From NCBI GenBank assembly GCA_025998755.1, contig AP024674.1, positions 682,001-746,000 of the forward strand: 64,000 bases of DNA. The letters are read 5' to 3'. Origin of the DNA: Armatimonadota bacterium. Its GTDB lineage: Bacteria > Armatimonadota > UBA5829 > DSUL01. The position numbers were made by a program, and so were the translations under genes. The stretch's first letter is position 1. Each line of letters begins with the position of its first letter. Below the pieces are notes generated by a model. It worked only from the letters and a program-made list of their open reading frames with translations. It did not search any database and was not told the DNA's origin. Below are positions 18,949 to 28,637 of this stretch, piece after piece.

Positions 18949-19731
18949 ATGAGCTTCATCAGGAAACATGGTGTTGTTCTGGGTGGGGCCTTCTTCGTGC
19001 TGGCCGCCAGCTGGTTGTTCGTGCAGCCGGAGCCGAAGCTGCAGAACAAGTTGGATCTGAGCGTCATCCCGATGGAGTACGCCGGATACTACGGGCGCGA
19101 CATAGACATTACGGACGTGCCTATCGAGGAGCAGCTTGCCCCGCAGGCCATTCTCTTTCGGGACTATGAGAAGGGAGGCGACAGGCCCATTACTCTGTGC
19201 CTGGTCTATAACTACGCCCGTCGGTCCCGCAGCTTTCATGACCCGCACGTCTGCTATCCGGCTCAGGGGTTCAAGCTCCGGCAGTTGCCGTCCCGGGTGA
19301 TCAACGTCGGCGGGATGGATGTCACCGCGCACGTCATGGTCGCGGAGAAGAATCACCAGGAGTCCATGATCGTCTACTGGTATATGTCTGGAGACAAACC
19401 GCTGGAGGAACGGGGCGGCCGGGAAGGGTTTCTGAAAACGGCGGTGCTGAGCCGATTGCGCCGAGATCTGGGCGTCTCCAATATGGTGCGAGTCTCCACC
19501 CCCATCCTCTACGGGGAGGAGACGGCCTTTGAGCAGCTTCACTCTTTTCTGAAAGCCTATTTCCCGCACATCCGCAAGGTTCGGGCAGATGTTGCCCAGG
19601 ATCCGATGCCGGCGCGGCGGCTATGGGCGAGCGGCCCTGCGGGCAAGGCGGGCGTGATGTTGCTTCTGGTGTTGCCGCTGGCTCTGGTGGCAGTTTCCCT
19701 GGCTCGACCGGACGAGTCAGGTTCCGACTAG
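18949..19731 (+). CDS. EpsI-family exosortase-associated protein
   Basis: A 260-residue protein with an N-terminal membrane anchor (about 8-26, VVLGGAFFVLAASWLFV) and a C-terminal helix (about 233-252). The extracytoplasmic domain has the family signature FHDPHVCYPAQGF (about 99-111) and a later IVYWYMSGD. EpsI proteins, found fused to or beside exosortases, are part of the sorting and polysaccharide system, though the reaction is not defined. ATG 18949 lies 1 bp after the exosortase stop, and GGAG is in the exosortase end. The 170 bp after it have no gene. Confidence 0.88.
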   Translation: MSFIRKHGVVLGGAFFVLAASWLFVQPEPKLQNKLDLSVIPMEYAGYYGRDIDITDVPIEEQLAPQAILFRDYEKGGDRPITLCLVYNYARRSRSFHDPHVCYPAQGFKLRQLPSRVINVGGMDVTAHVMVAEKNHQESMIVYWYMSGDKPLEERGGREGFLKTAVLSRLRRDLGVSNMVRVSTPILYGEETAFEQLHSFLKAYFPHIRKVRADVAQDPMPARRLWASGPAGKAGVMLLLVLPLALVAVSLARPDESGSD

Positions 19732-19901
19732 CCCGGCGGAACCCCTGCGGCGCCGGCTCTCGTATGAAAGACCGTGCGCTGCAGTCTGCGACCGCATCCG
19801 CCGCAAAAAGTAACATCCTTGTGGCGGGTATGGCATAACAGATGCGTGGGATGCGCTACCCGCGCTCCCCGGCGTAGGCCGGGTCCTGGACGGAGGGTAC
19901 A

Positions 19902-21041
19902 GTGTTCGCCTGTCTCAAGCTCCCTGTAATCATCACTGTTGTTGTGGCCGTCACGCTGGCGGCCGGCCTCGCACCGGTGGGTGCGGCGCCCCCGCTGAAG
20001 CCCGGAGACACCGTCGCGCTGGTTGTCAAGGGCGAGGAGGATATTAGCCGCTTCTACATTCTGGACGACGAAGGACGGATGGACTTCGGAGAGATGGGGC
20101 AGCTGAAGGTCGCCGGTCTCTCCGTGGAGCAGGCCAGGCAGGCGGTCATCACTTTCCTGAGCCGCTACATCCGTCAGCCGGAAGTACAGTTCACACTCGC
20201 TAAGCCCAAGGGATCCCGGATCACTATCACGGGAGACGTCAAAAGCCCCGGCACGGTGGAAGCGGTCACCGACGTGAGTATCCGGGACATTCTGGCGTTC
20301 GCGGGAGGGGCGCTGCCGACGGCGGACCTGTCACAGGTCACGCTGGTGCGGGGAGGCGAGTTCACCCGGGTGAATCTCAGCGAGCTTATGGCCAGCCCGG
20401 ATCCCAGCAAAGACATCATCCTGCAGGACGGAGATCAGGTCAACGTCCCTTCGCGGGTCATTGGTGAGTTCACTTTCCTCGGAGCGGTCAAGTCGGTGGG
20501 CACCTATCCTCTCCTGCGTGGCACCAAGGTACTGGACGCGCTGAAAATGGCCGGAGGAGTGGAGGAGGGCGCCCGGGTGGAGACCATCCGCGTGGTTCGG
20601 CCGGGTCAGGACGAGGTCACCGTCAACCTGACCGCTCTCCTTGCGGGACGTGTCGAGGAGAACGTGGTCATTCTGCCCGGGGATACACTGGTGGCTTCCT
20701 CCGACCAGATGGCCCCGACTTCCTACAGCATCATCGGCGGGGTCTACAGGCCGGGCCGCTACGAGCTGAAGCAGAAACTTACCTGGACGGAGGCGCTGGC
20801 TACCGCCGGAGGCTTCAACCCGAACGCCCGCCAGGACAAGGTGGTGCTCATCCGCAAACAGGCGGATGGAAAATATCAGTCCATCCCGCTGGACTTCAGC
20901 AAGATTCTGGGTGGATCAGAGGACCCGGAACTCTTCGTGCAGGACGGGGACGTGCTGAACGTGCCCGAGAAAACCCCACGGCAGCGCAGTCCTATTCTGG
21001 ATTGGCTCCCCATCGTTGGGCCGCTGCTCTACATTCTGTAG
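19902..21041 (+). CDS. polysaccharide export protein (Wza/SLBB type)
   Basis: A 379-residue exported protein with a signal peptide (1-28, ending PVGAAP) and no lipobox. A poly-export domain (about 32-100: PGDTVALVVKGEED, GRMDFGEMGQLKVAGLS) is followed by three SLBB-like repeats (about 105-175, 192-265, 275-355), each starting like ITGDVKSPGTV, FLGAVKSVGTYPL and IIGGVYRPGRYEL. Such proteins form the outer-membrane or periplasmic channel for capsule and exopolysaccharide. GTG 19902 has GGAGGGT upstream. It precedes the tyrosine-kinase chain-length regulator, the usual partner. Confidence 0.9.
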   Translation: MFACLKLPVIITVVVAVTLAAGLAPVGAAPPLKPGDTVALVVKGEEDISRFYILDDEGRMDFGEMGQLKVAGLSVEQARQAVITFLSRYIRQPEVQFTLAKPKGSRITITGDVKSPGTVEAVTDVSIRDILAFAGGALPTADLSQVTLVRGGEFTRVNLSELMASPDPSKDIILQDGDQVNVPSRVIGEFTFLGAVKSVGTYPLLRGTKVLDALKMAGGVEEGARVETIRVVRPGQDEVTVNLTALLAGRVEENVVILPGDTLVASSDQMAPTSYSIIGGVYRPGRYELKQKLTWTEALATAGGFNPNARQDKVVLIRKQADGKYQSIPLDFSKILGGSEDPELFVQDGDVLNVPEKTPRQRSPILDWLPIVGPLLYIL

Positions 21042-21063
21042 CTGAACAGGACGGTTTGCCGCT

Positions 21064-23220
21064 ATGGACTACGCACAGTACATCGCCGCCGTCAGACGCC
21101 GCTGGCCGGTTATGCTGGCCAGCATTGTGGTGATCTGCGGGGCGGTCATTGTCCATCATTTCTTGACCCCCCGCTTCTCACAGTATAAGGCGACGGCGCG
21201 GATACTGATGAGCCCCACCAGTCAGATCGCCGGGGATGACCTGGCGCAGCTGGGTCTCAGCGACAGCGTCATGTTCGAGGTATTCCGTACGGTCTACAGC
21301 GATGTTCTGGCGACTGCGGATCCGGAACAGGCCCGGGAACGGTTCATCCGCTTCCGACAGGATATCCGTTGCGAAGCGGTTGGAGGCGGAGGGGGCCAGC
21401 GCAGCAACATCGTCTTGATAAGCGCGGTCGGCGATACCTCCGAGCGCGCCGTTAGGGCCGCGAATGCTCTGGCCGAGAAAGTTCAGCAAGCTGCCGCTGC
21501 CTCGTCGCTGGATCTCTACCGCACGCAGAAGGGGAGCACCTCCGATGCTTTGGAGGAGGCCAGACGCAATCTGGAGGCGCGCCTGAAGGAGCTGCGGGAC
21601 TTCAAGGAGGCCAACAAGGATCGTATCCTCCCTCTGGATTTCAGCCAGGCGCAGGCTCAGGTGAATATGCTGACGCGGGACGTGGAGGATGCGCAGTCAT
21701 CCGTGCAGGAATATCAGCGCCGGGCCCGCGCGTTGCGGGAGACTCTGGGACGACGCTCCCAGCCTCGGAGCTTTGACGTGGATGTCGTTCCTTCAAGCGC
21801 AGTCATAGACCGTCTTCAGGCACAGCTTGCCACTCAGGAAGTGGAGCTGATGAACCTGAAGATGCGCTATACGGAGGACCACCCGCGCGTCAAGGAGACC
21901 CGGCAGATGATCGAGAACACCAAGGCGCGCCTGAACGCCGAGGTGAACAAGACGTTCAAGCTGGAGAATGCCCCAGCGAGCCTGGAATACCAGTTTATCA
22001 CCGGGGACATCTCCCGGTATGAGGCCGAGAGAATGGCGGCGGAGGCCCGCCGCCGGGCACTGGAGGGCCTTCTGCGAAGAGCCAGAATGGAGCTGGCAGA
22101 TGTGCCGGCGCGTGAACTCAAACTTGCCGAACTGAACAGCAGGGTAGCGGAGGCACAGAAGCGCTACGACGCCATCGCTGAGCGGCAGTTCCAGTCCGAC
22201 TATGCCATTGCCGTGCTGGAGAAGCAGCGTCAGCTTGAGGTGCCCGTTTTTGGGTCGCTGTTCAATGCGGCCTATGCATCGGAGACGGCGGCGAGCAAGC
22301 TGGCGAAGCTGCGCTTCAAGTTGCCGATCGCGTTCCTGATCTCCATCATCGTCGGGCTCGGGATCGTCCTTTTCCTGGAGGGGCTGGATACCTCCATCCG
22401 GGATGTGGATCAGGTAGAGGATCGCTATCAGCTTCCCGTGCTCGGAGTTGTTCCAGCCTTGAAAGAGGCTTCGCTGAAGGGTGGCAGCACTCTGGTCCTT
22501 CGCGACTCTCCGGATACGCCGTTCGCGGAGTCTTACCGCATTTTGCGGGCCAACTTCCTGGCGCTTGCGCGGCAGGCGCAGGTGCGCAGTGTCATGATCA
22601 CGAGCACCTTGCCAGGTGAAGGGAAAACGACGACAGCCGCCAACTTCGCCGCATCCCTTGCCGAGGGCCATAAGCGTGTTGTGCTCATAGATGCTGATAT
22701 GCGCAATCCTTCTCTCCATCGCGCCTTCGGCGTGCGCAAGGAGCCTGGTCTTTCGAACTATCTTGCGGGTGAAGCTTCCCTGGCGGATATCCTTTTCCCC
22801 ACCAGTGTGGAGAACCTGGTGCTGATCTCCGCAGGCAGTATCCCGGACAATCCGGCCCGCCTGCTGACAGGGCCCCGGATGAAGGAGCTGCTGGAGCAGC
22901 TGGAGGCGGAGGCGGATTACGTGGTCATAGACACTCCTCCGGCCGTAGCATTCAGCGACGCGATGGAGCTGGGATCTATTGCGGATTCCATGATTGTGGT
23001 GGTGGGTGCGGGATCTCGTCTGGAGTCGGCGCACTTTCGGGCGCGCACGCAGTTGGCCAACGTTCAGGCCGTCATCGTGGGAACGGTGCTCAACCGTGTG
23101 CAGCCTGCGGACGTGGACAGCTATCGCTACTCCGCCCGCTACTATCCGAGGATGGATGGCCGGGGCAAGCTTCCCGGTCCGAAAGAGGAGCCGGCGGCTC
23201 TGCCGGACGGGAACTCCTGA
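21064..23220 (+). CDS. polysaccharide co-polymerase with BY-kinase domain (Wzc type)
   Basis: A 718-residue inner-membrane protein that regulates chain length and couples polymerisation to export by tyrosine autophosphorylation. An N-terminal Wzz helix (about 17-35) and periplasmic coiled-coil region (about 140-400) lead to a second helix (about 420-440), then the cytoplasmic kinase. The kinase has Walker A GEGKTTT (about 518-524), Walker A' VVLIDADMRNPS (about 540) and Walker B VVIDTPPA (about 620). The tail has a tyrosine cluster, YRYSARYYPRMD, the expected autophosphorylation site. The exporter gene precedes it by 22 bp. Confidence 0.92.
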   Translation: MDYAQYIAAVRRRWPVMLASIVVICGAVIVHHFLTPRFSQYKATARILMSPTSQIAGDDLAQLGLSDSVMFEVFRTVYSDVLATADPEQARERFIRFRQDIRCEAVGGGGGQRSNIVLISAVGDTSERAVRAANALAEKVQQAAAASSLDLYRTQKGSTSDALEEARRNLEARLKELRDFKEANKDRILPLDFSQAQAQVNMLTRDVEDAQSSVQEYQRRARALRETLGRRSQPRSFDVDVVPSSAVIDRLQAQLATQEVELMNLKMRYTEDHPRVKETRQMIENTKARLNAEVNKTFKLENAPASLEYQFITGDISRYEAERMAAEARRRALEGLLRRARMELADVPARELKLAELNSRVAEAQKRYDAIAERQFQSDYAIAVLEKQRQLEVPVFGSLFNAAYASETAASKLAKLRFKLPIAFLISIIVGLGIVLFLEGLDTSIRDVDQVEDRYQLPVLGVVPALKEASLKGGSTLVLRDSPDTPFAESYRILRANFLALARQAQVRSVMITSTLPGEGKTTTAANFAASLAEGHKRVVLIDADMRNPSLHRAFGVRKEPGLSNYLAGEASLADILFPTSVENLVLISAGSIPDNPARLLTGPRMKELLEQLEAEADYVVIDTPPAVAFSDAMELGSIADSMIVVVGAGSRLESAHFRARTQLANVQAVIVGTVLNRVQPADVDSYRYSARYYPRMDGRGKLPGPKEEPAALPDGNS

Positions 23221-23225
23221 GAGGC

Positions 23226-24368
23226 ATGCCGGACCGAAACGAACCGGTGGTTCCCCGAGCCTCAATCTACACGGAGGACTGGACGGACGAGCTGGTATGT
23301 CGGACGCTGGGTCTGGTGGCGTGGCAACTGCTACGCGCCGGCTGGCGTGTGCAACTGGCAGGAATCCGGCCTCCAGACCCCATGGCGATCGGAGCCATCT
23401 GCGGACGCGACCTACGATGGTGCTCCACGGCCAGCGTGGGAAGGTTCGCCGCGTTTCTTTCCAACCTGGCTGCCTCTGTATCTCCGCGAGCGGCGAGGTT
23501 TTTATCCGGACGGTTGAGCCTCTCGTTCGCCCGAGGGACCGACCTTCTGATTTGCTGGAGCGAGCGAATACCGCCCTACTGTCCGGCTCTGCGCGGCTGG
23601 CTCATTGTGCCTCGAGTGGACCGGGGAGAGGCGGAGATCCAGACCGATGTCGAGGGTTGTGGTCTGCGGGTCTCTGACCGTGAGAAGCAGCGGCGTCTGG
23701 AGAGCTGGCAGCGCGTATTCACCCCGTTGGAGTGTATAGCGGATGAGGTTCGCCGCCGCTGGAAGGTGGAACCTGAAGAGCTGCTCTTACCACTTCTGCT
23801 CCCGGCCGGGTCGCCATCCGCCGACGCTTTTGTGGGAGGGGAGATCCGGGCGCTTTGCGGAGACAGAGGCGAAAGACGCATCAGGTGTTTGGCGAGGATG
23901 GCAAAGCTGTTCCGGGACGCCTGCAAGGAGGGGCTGAGCGGCTGGCGGTTCCGGGATCTGCAGGAAGACGCTTCCGCTGATGCCGGGCACTCTGGCCGGG
24001 GAGATGGTGTCCCCAATTCTGGCAGAATAGTCTGGTTCCGGTGTTCGGGAGGTCAGGACTGCGATGGCTGCGACTCCAGATGGACCACCTGTGTCTCCAG
24101 TCTCGCCAGCGCCATGGCCTCCGGCGTCGTGCCGGTGGTGGATGCGGGCGCCACGGTGCGGGAACTGGTTCGCAGATCCGGCTGTGGTTTTGTCTGCAAG
24201 AGCGACGCCGAAATAGTTAGCAGGACCCTGGCACTGGCCGGAAGTCCGGATCTGCTGGCATCCTATAGCCGCCTGGCCTGTGAGGCCGCGGATAATCTGT
24301 CAGAAGCCCGCTTCGAAGAGCGAATTGCCTCGCTCATCGCCGCGCCGGACAGGAGACAGGCGGCGTGA
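23226..24368 (+). CDS. divergent GT4-like glycosyltransferase
   Basis: A 380-residue protein of uncertain assignment. The last 100 residues (SLASAMASGVVPVVDAGATVRELVRRSGCGFVC, given here in part) resemble the nucleotide-sugar-binding end of GT4/GT-B enzymes, including a conserved Gly-rich turn and acidic residue. The first two thirds are poorly conserved, and there is an odd Cys-rich insert, FRCSGGQDCDGCDSRW (about 275-290). It has no signal peptide. It lies between the kinase and a GT2 in the exopolysaccharide locus, so a role in glycan assembly is inferred. Base composition matches its neighbours. ATG 23226 follows the kinase stop by 5 bp, and the end overlaps the next start. Confidence 0.6.
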   Translation: MPDRNEPVVPRASIYTEDWTDELVCRTLGLVAWQLLRAGWRVQLAGIRPPDPMAIGAICGRDLRWCSTASVGRFAAFLSNLAASVSPRAARFLSGRLSLSFARGTDLLICWSERIPPYCPALRGWLIVPRVDRGEAEIQTDVEGCGLRVSDREKQRRLESWQRVFTPLECIADEVRRRWKVEPEELLLPLLLPAGSPSADAFVGGEIRALCGDRGERRIRCLARMAKLFRDACKEGLSGWRFRDLQEDASADAGHSGRGDGVPNSGRIVWFRCSGGQDCDGCDSRWTTCVSSLASAMASGVVPVVDAGATVRELVRRSGCGFVCKSDAEIVSRTLALAGSPDLLASYSRLACEAADNLSEARFEERIASLIAAPDRRQAA

Positions 24369-25324
24369 GTCACCGCCTCGGGGTGGTGGTCCCGAACTAT
24401 AACGGACAGGATCTGCTGCCGCGGTATCTTCCGACGGTCTTGCTTTCTCTGGAGCGAGCAGGCGGGGGCGAGACTGTGGTGGTCGACGACGCCAGCACGG
24501 ACGGGAGCGTGTCTCTGATCCGGGAGCGCTTCCCGGACGTTCGCCTGATGGTGCGTCCGAGCAACGGGGGGTTCGGTGAGGCGGTGAACCAGGGAGTGCG
24601 GGATCTGCACGCCACCCTGGTGGCAGTCTGCATGACAGACATGGAGCTTCACCCGGACGCCCTTGCCGCCGCCTGCAGCCTGTTCGATCAGGACGACGTT
24701 TTCGCGGTGGCGTTCCGGTTGATGGAGAGCGAAAATGCAGGGAGCGGGGGCGTGACATCCCTGGTCTTCTCTCGCGGAATGTTTCATACGGTCTTTCCGG
24801 ATGCGGAGCGGCCAGGGGAGTGGGCGGATCTGCCAGTGAATGTTGCGTTTGCCACCGGCGGCGCAATGGTGGTGCGGCGGGATCTTTTTCTGGATCTGGG
24901 GGGATTCGACCCTGCATTTGCGCCGTTCAACTGGGAGGACGTAGATCTGTGCTGGCGGGCATGGCGGCGAGGGTGGCGAAGTGTGCACTGCCCCGATGCC
25001 CGCGCTTGGCACCGCCATCCTCATCTTACGGTGGAACGCTCCACCAGTGCAGATGCCCTGCGGAGGATTCTGTGGCGCAACCGGATCCTTTTCCTCCGCA
25101 AGAATATCCGGGACCGGGGCATCCTTCTGCAGCACAGGTTCTGGCTTACGCTGATCAAAATGAAGGGGCTTCTCAGAGGCGACGAGACAGTAACGCGCGC
25201 AGAGCGGGATGCTGCCAGCCTGCTGCGGAAGGCTGCAGAGCCAGATTTTCCCCACCGGGTATCTGATCGGGTACTTATGGATTACCTGTCACGGCCGCGC
25301 CGGCCGGAGGAATCGCTGCCTTGA
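24365..25324 (+). CDS. family 2 glycosyltransferase
   Basis: A 319-residue GT-A fold enzyme. It has the GT2 opening GVVVPNYNGQDLLPRYL (about 6-22), VVVDDASTDGS (about 37-47) for nucleotide binding, a degenerate DxD-like MTDMELHPDA (about 89-98), and the acceptor-side motif GGFDPAFAPFNWEDVDLCWR (about 178-197), typical of rhamnosyl- and galactofuranosyl-like transferases. GTG 24365 overlaps the previous stop (GTGA). It probably adds one sugar to the lipid-linked repeat unit on the cytoplasmic face; the donor cannot be told from sequence. Confidence 0.88.
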   Translation: MSHRLGVVVPNYNGQDLLPRYLPTVLLSLERAGGGETVVVDDASTDGSVSLIRERFPDVRLMVRPSNGGFGEAVNQGVRDLHATLVAVCMTDMELHPDALAAACSLFDQDDVFAVAFRLMESENAGSGGVTSLVFSRGMFHTVFPDAERPGEWADLPVNVAFATGGAMVVRRDLFLDLGGFDPAFAPFNWEDVDLCWRAWRRGWRSVHCPDARAWHRHPHLTVERSTSADALRRILWRNRILFLRKNIRDRGILLQHRFWLTLIKMKGLLRGDETVTRAERDAASLLRKAAEPDFPHRVSDRVLMDYLSRPRRPEESLP

Positions 25325-26461
25325 TCGGACAGCCGGGCTGTCACAGGCCGCTGCGGGTTGCCTACATCTCTACCACCAGCGAGCCCGGAGGGGCCGAAAT
25401 TTCTCTGGCGACGCTGATCGCGGGGCTCGACCGCGACGACGTGGAGCCACTTGCATTGCTGCCTGGCCACGGGCCGCTGGCCGAGAAGCTTGAGCTCCTG
25501 GGGGTTTCTGTTTCCTACGCGCCGATGGAAACCCGCAGGCGACGCCGGCCCCTGGGTTTCTGGAGATCGCAGAGGGCTATTGCGCGCTGGCTGCGCGGCC
25601 AGAAGCCCGACTTGGTGCACGTGAACTCGTTCTGGGCTCCGGAACTGGTGATTCCCGCCGTGAGAAGCGCCGGGTTTCCAGTTATCTATCATTGCCGCGA
25701 CCTGTATGATTACCTGGACCCCGCGCGGGCGTCGGCTTTTCGGATGTGCAACGCCATTATCGCTATTACCCGTTGCGTTGCGGATCGTCTGGAGGCACTC
25801 CTGCCAGGGCTGCCCGTGAATGTGATCTACAACGATGTGGATGTGAAGCAGCTCGAAGCCGCTCCGCCCGACCGGGCGCTGCGGCCCGCTCTGGGATGGG
25901 AGGACTGCTTCGTCATCGGCATCGCCAGCCGCATTTCGCCGGACAAGGGGCAGCTGGATTTCATCCGAGCCGCGGGCATACTGAAAGAGCGTTGTCCGCG
26001 GGCTCGCTTCCTGGTGGTGGGGAGTCCTCTTTTCACTCACGACCGCGACTATCCTGCACGTCTGGATTCGGAGATCCTTGGTCTGGGACTGCAGGGGCGG
26101 GTGCACTTCACAGGGTTCGTGGAAAACGTGGCATCCGTCTTCAAGACGATGGATGTGTGCGTGCTCGCCTCCCGCAGTGAGCCGTTCGGGCTGGTTGTAG
26201 TGGAAGCGATGGCCTGCGGGGGTACCGGTGGTGGCCACCCGCTCGGGCGGTCCTGAAGAGATCATCCGGGACGGTGAGACCGGCTTGCTTGTGGATGTAG
26301 AGCAGCCGGACCAGATGGCAGATGCCATTTTGAGGCTTCTGGAGGACGTCGCACTGCGCGACCGCATCTTGGTGGCGGCAAGGCAACAGGTGGAGTCCCG
26401 GTTCTGCGGTCAGGAAGCAAGGAATGTGACGCAACTTTATCATACTCTGGTGGGAAGATGA
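25321..26461 (+). pseudogene. family 4 glycosyltransferase interrupted by a frameshift
   Basis: Two reading frames together form one GT4 enzyme of about 379 residues. The first, from TTG 25321 (GGAGG ten bases before), has STTSEPGGAEISLATLIAGL near the start, then YHCRDLYDYL, GIASRISPDKGQLDFIRAAG and EPFGLVVVEAMACG, and would stop at 26256. The second resumes as VATRSGGPEEIIRDGETGLL and runs to 26461. The join is a run of five G (26218-26222); with four G the protein reads ACGVPVVATRSGG, the expected GT-B sequence. It is either a recent loss, a phase-variable tract or a base-calling error. Neighbouring coupling (4-base overlaps at both ends) is preserved, which favours a recent or technical cause. 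Confidence 0.85.
26218..26222 (+). other. frameshift site, G5 homopolymer in a glycosyltransferase
   Basis: Reading continues in the +1 frame after this G5 run. Removing one G restores an uninterrupted GT4 motif. Five is short for an established slippery contingency tract. Confidence 0.8.
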
Positions 26462-27471
26462 ATGGGGCGAAAAGAGCTTGGAGACGGATCCTGCTGACGC
26501 GCATTCAGAAGCTGGGCGACTGCGTGTTGTTCGTTCCTGTGGTGCGGGCTTTCCGGCAGGCATTGCCGGAGGCGGAGATCCACATTCTGGCTGGGACAGC
26601 GGTGGGGGAAGCTGTCTTCCAGATGTGTCCTTCCGTGGATCGCATCGTGCGGACGCAGTGGCCCGCTCCTGCGGGTGTCCGGGCCAAACTGCGCGAAGTC
26701 CTGAAGTTGCGCGCCGGTCGGTATGATGCCGTGTTCCTGTCCACCCAGGAAACCGGTATGGCGTTCAAGGTGTGGCTGGCGGGCATTCCCTTACGGGCAG
26801 GGTTCGGGAGCGTGCGGCACGCCGGAGCAGAATACCGGGAGCGCTTTCCTTTTCTTTTGACACACGTGCTGGAGCAGGGGGACGGCGAACATGAAGTCAC
26901 GGCTAACCTGCAGCTTGCCGCGCTGGCCGGGGGGGATAGTGCGGCGGCCGAATTCGACCTCCGTCCGGGCGAGACTGCCAGCGCCCAGGCGGCGGAACTG
27001 CTCCGCGAGGCAGGTCTGCAGGGGGCCCCGTTTGCTTGCGTGCATCCCGGTGCCAGTTCAGATGAACGCGCGTGGGATGCGGAGCACTTTGCGGATGCCT
27101 GTGACCGGCTTGTGGAGGGAGGGCTGGGAGTGGTGCTGATCGGAACGGGAGAGGAGACCGAGCGCGTGGAGATCGTGCTTGGAGCCATGAAGAAGCGCGG
27201 GGGAGCTGCCAGCCTGGCAGGGAAAACCACCGTGCCGGTGCTGGCGGCGATATTCGCCCGGTGCGCCGTTTTCGCTGGCAACGACAGCGGTCCCATGCAC
27301 CTGGCGGCTGCAATGGGCGCTCCTGTCGCGGCCGTGTTTGTGACGGGTGATCCTCGTGTTTGGGCTCCCTGGACTCCCCCGCAGCGTCGGCATCTGTTCA
27401 CTCTGGCAGATGCCACTCCACAGGGGCTAGCGGAAGCGGCCCTGGGCCTGGCAGGGGATGCCAGCCGGTGA
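26458..27471 (+). CDS. family 9 glycosyltransferase (heptosyltransferase-like)
   Basis: A 337-residue GT-B enzyme of the WaaC/WaaF/ADP-heptose:LPS family. It has the N-terminal RILLTRIQKLGDCVLFVPVVRA (residues about 10-31) and the C-terminal donor site GNDSGPMHLAAAMGAPV (about 279-295), with HPGASSDERAW (about 195-205). True substrates vary and need not be heptose. GT9 usually belongs to LPS or other envelope glycans, which supports a diderm envelope. ATG 26458 overlaps the preceding stop, and the next gene's GTG overlaps its own stop. Confidence 0.88.
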   Translation: MNGAKRAWRRILLTRIQKLGDCVLFVPVVRAFRQALPEAEIHILAGTAVGEAVFQMCPSVDRIVRTQWPAPAGVRAKLREVLKLRAGRYDAVFLSTQETGMAFKVWLAGIPLRAGFGSVRHAGAEYRERFPFLLTHVLEQGDGEHEVTANLQLAALAGGDSAAAEFDLRPGETASAQAAELLREAGLQGAPFACVHPGASSDERAWDAEHFADACDRLVEGGLGVVLIGTGEETERVEIVLGAMKKRGGAASLAGKTTVPVLAAIFARCAVFAGNDSGPMHLAAAMGAPVAAVFVTGDPRVWAPWTPPQRRHLFTLADATPQGLAEAALGLAGDASR

Positions 27472-28637
27472 GTCTGCGGGTCGACATCGTCTGCGGGACA
27501 TATCCGCCAGACCGCTGCGGTGTGGCGGATTATACCCGCCGCCTTTGCGCAGGACTCCGCGATCTGGGAGTGGATGCCCGGGTGGTGACCACCCGGGGGC
27601 TCGATGCGCAGGCCGATCCTGCTGTGCCGGCGGACTGCGTGGCGAAAGACTGGGGGGTGCGGTCTGCGTTTGCTCTGGCAAGGAACCTGGCGGAGCGCGG
27701 GCCGGACATTGTCCATATCCAGTTTCCCGCCTATCGCTATCACGGTCACTGGGGAGTCCACGTGCTTCCGGCGCTGATGTCGCGACGCGGTGTTCCTGTC
27801 ATCACCACGCTGCACGAGTATTGCATGGCCCCGTGGGGCGGGCGTCTCAAGCAGCTCCTGAATGTGGGATTCTCGCGACGGGTCATCGTCACCAACGCAC
27901 AGGACAGGGAACTTATTGGCCGTTGGCTGCCTCAGGAGCGGCTCGATCTTATTCCCATCGGCAGCAACATCCCGCTGACGGGCACCCGCGAGCACGGGAA
28001 AGAGATCTTGCAATCGTTGGGGGTGCCTGCCGGAAACGATGTTGCGCTTTTCTTCGGGTTCGTGCGACCGGGAAAGGGCGTGGAGACTCTGTTGCGCGCG
28101 TGCGCTTATGCCAAGCGCTCCCGTTCCTTGAGCGTGACCGTCGTCTGCCCGGATCCTGAGGAGTCTTACCGGAAGTCACTGCAAAATCTCATGGGGGATC
28201 TCGGTATCGCCTCCGATGTCTTCTGGGCCGGTTACAGGGAGGGTGCGGAGGCATCGTCTTTGCTGCTCGCCTCGGATGTGGTTGTGCTGCCTTTCGAAGA
28301 CGGGGCCACGATGCGCCGGGGCTCGCTTCTGGCGGCGCTGACTCACGGGCGTCCGGTTGTGACAACATGGTCTCGCGCAACTCCCCGGGAGTTCCGGCAC
28401 GGCGTGAATATGATGCTGGGCCGTCCGGGTGACCATCAGGAAGTCTCACAGCATCTTGTCGCCGTGCTGGGGGACGCTGCCCTTCGGGAGAAGATCACAG
28501 CGGGAGCACGCGAACTGGGAAGAGCTTTCGACTGGCGAAACATCTCTGCTGCGACCGTTGCGGTGTATGAGCGGACGCTGGAAGAGGGCCAGCCTAGGCG
28601 GGAGTCGCATTCCCAGGCTGCCGGAGGAGCGCCGTGA
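27468..28637 (+). CDS. family 4 glycosyltransferase
   Basis: A 389-residue GT-B enzyme. The N-domain has YPPDRCGVADYTRRLCAGL (about 11-29) and DIVHIQFPAYRYHGHWGVH (about 78-96). The C-domain has FFGFVRPGKGVETLLRACA (about 190-208) and VVLPFEDGATMRRGSLLAAL (about 262-281), although the usual E-x7-E motif is replaced by a DGATMRRGS-type acidic site. The frame opens at 27360 but GTG 27468 overlaps the GT9 stop by 4 bases and begins the conserved domain directly. It probably acts in repeat-unit assembly. Confidence 0.87.
   Translation: MSLRVDIVCGTYPPDRCGVADYTRRLCAGLRDLGVDARVVTTRGLDAQADPAVPADCVAKDWGVRSAFALARNLAERGPDIVHIQFPAYRYHGHWGVHVLPALMSRRGVPVITTLHEYCMAPWGGRLKQLLNVGFSRRVIVTNAQDRELIGRWLPQERLDLIPIGSNIPLTGTREHGKEILQSLGVPAGNDVALFFGFVRPGKGVETLLRACAYAKRSRSLSVTVVCPDPEESYRKSLQNLMGDLGIASDVFWAGYREGAEASSLLLASDVVVLPFEDGATMRRGSLLAALTHGRPVVTTWSRATPREFRHGVNMMLGRPGDHQEVSQHLVAVLGDAALREKITAGARELGRAFDWRNISAATVAVYERTLEEGQPRRESHSQAAGGAP

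Noticed and set aside
26218-26461. Programmed frameshift in the GT4 gene
   Set aside because: The shift needed is +1 at a short G run without a rare or stop codon at the site, and no stimulatory structure is evident; an indel is simpler.
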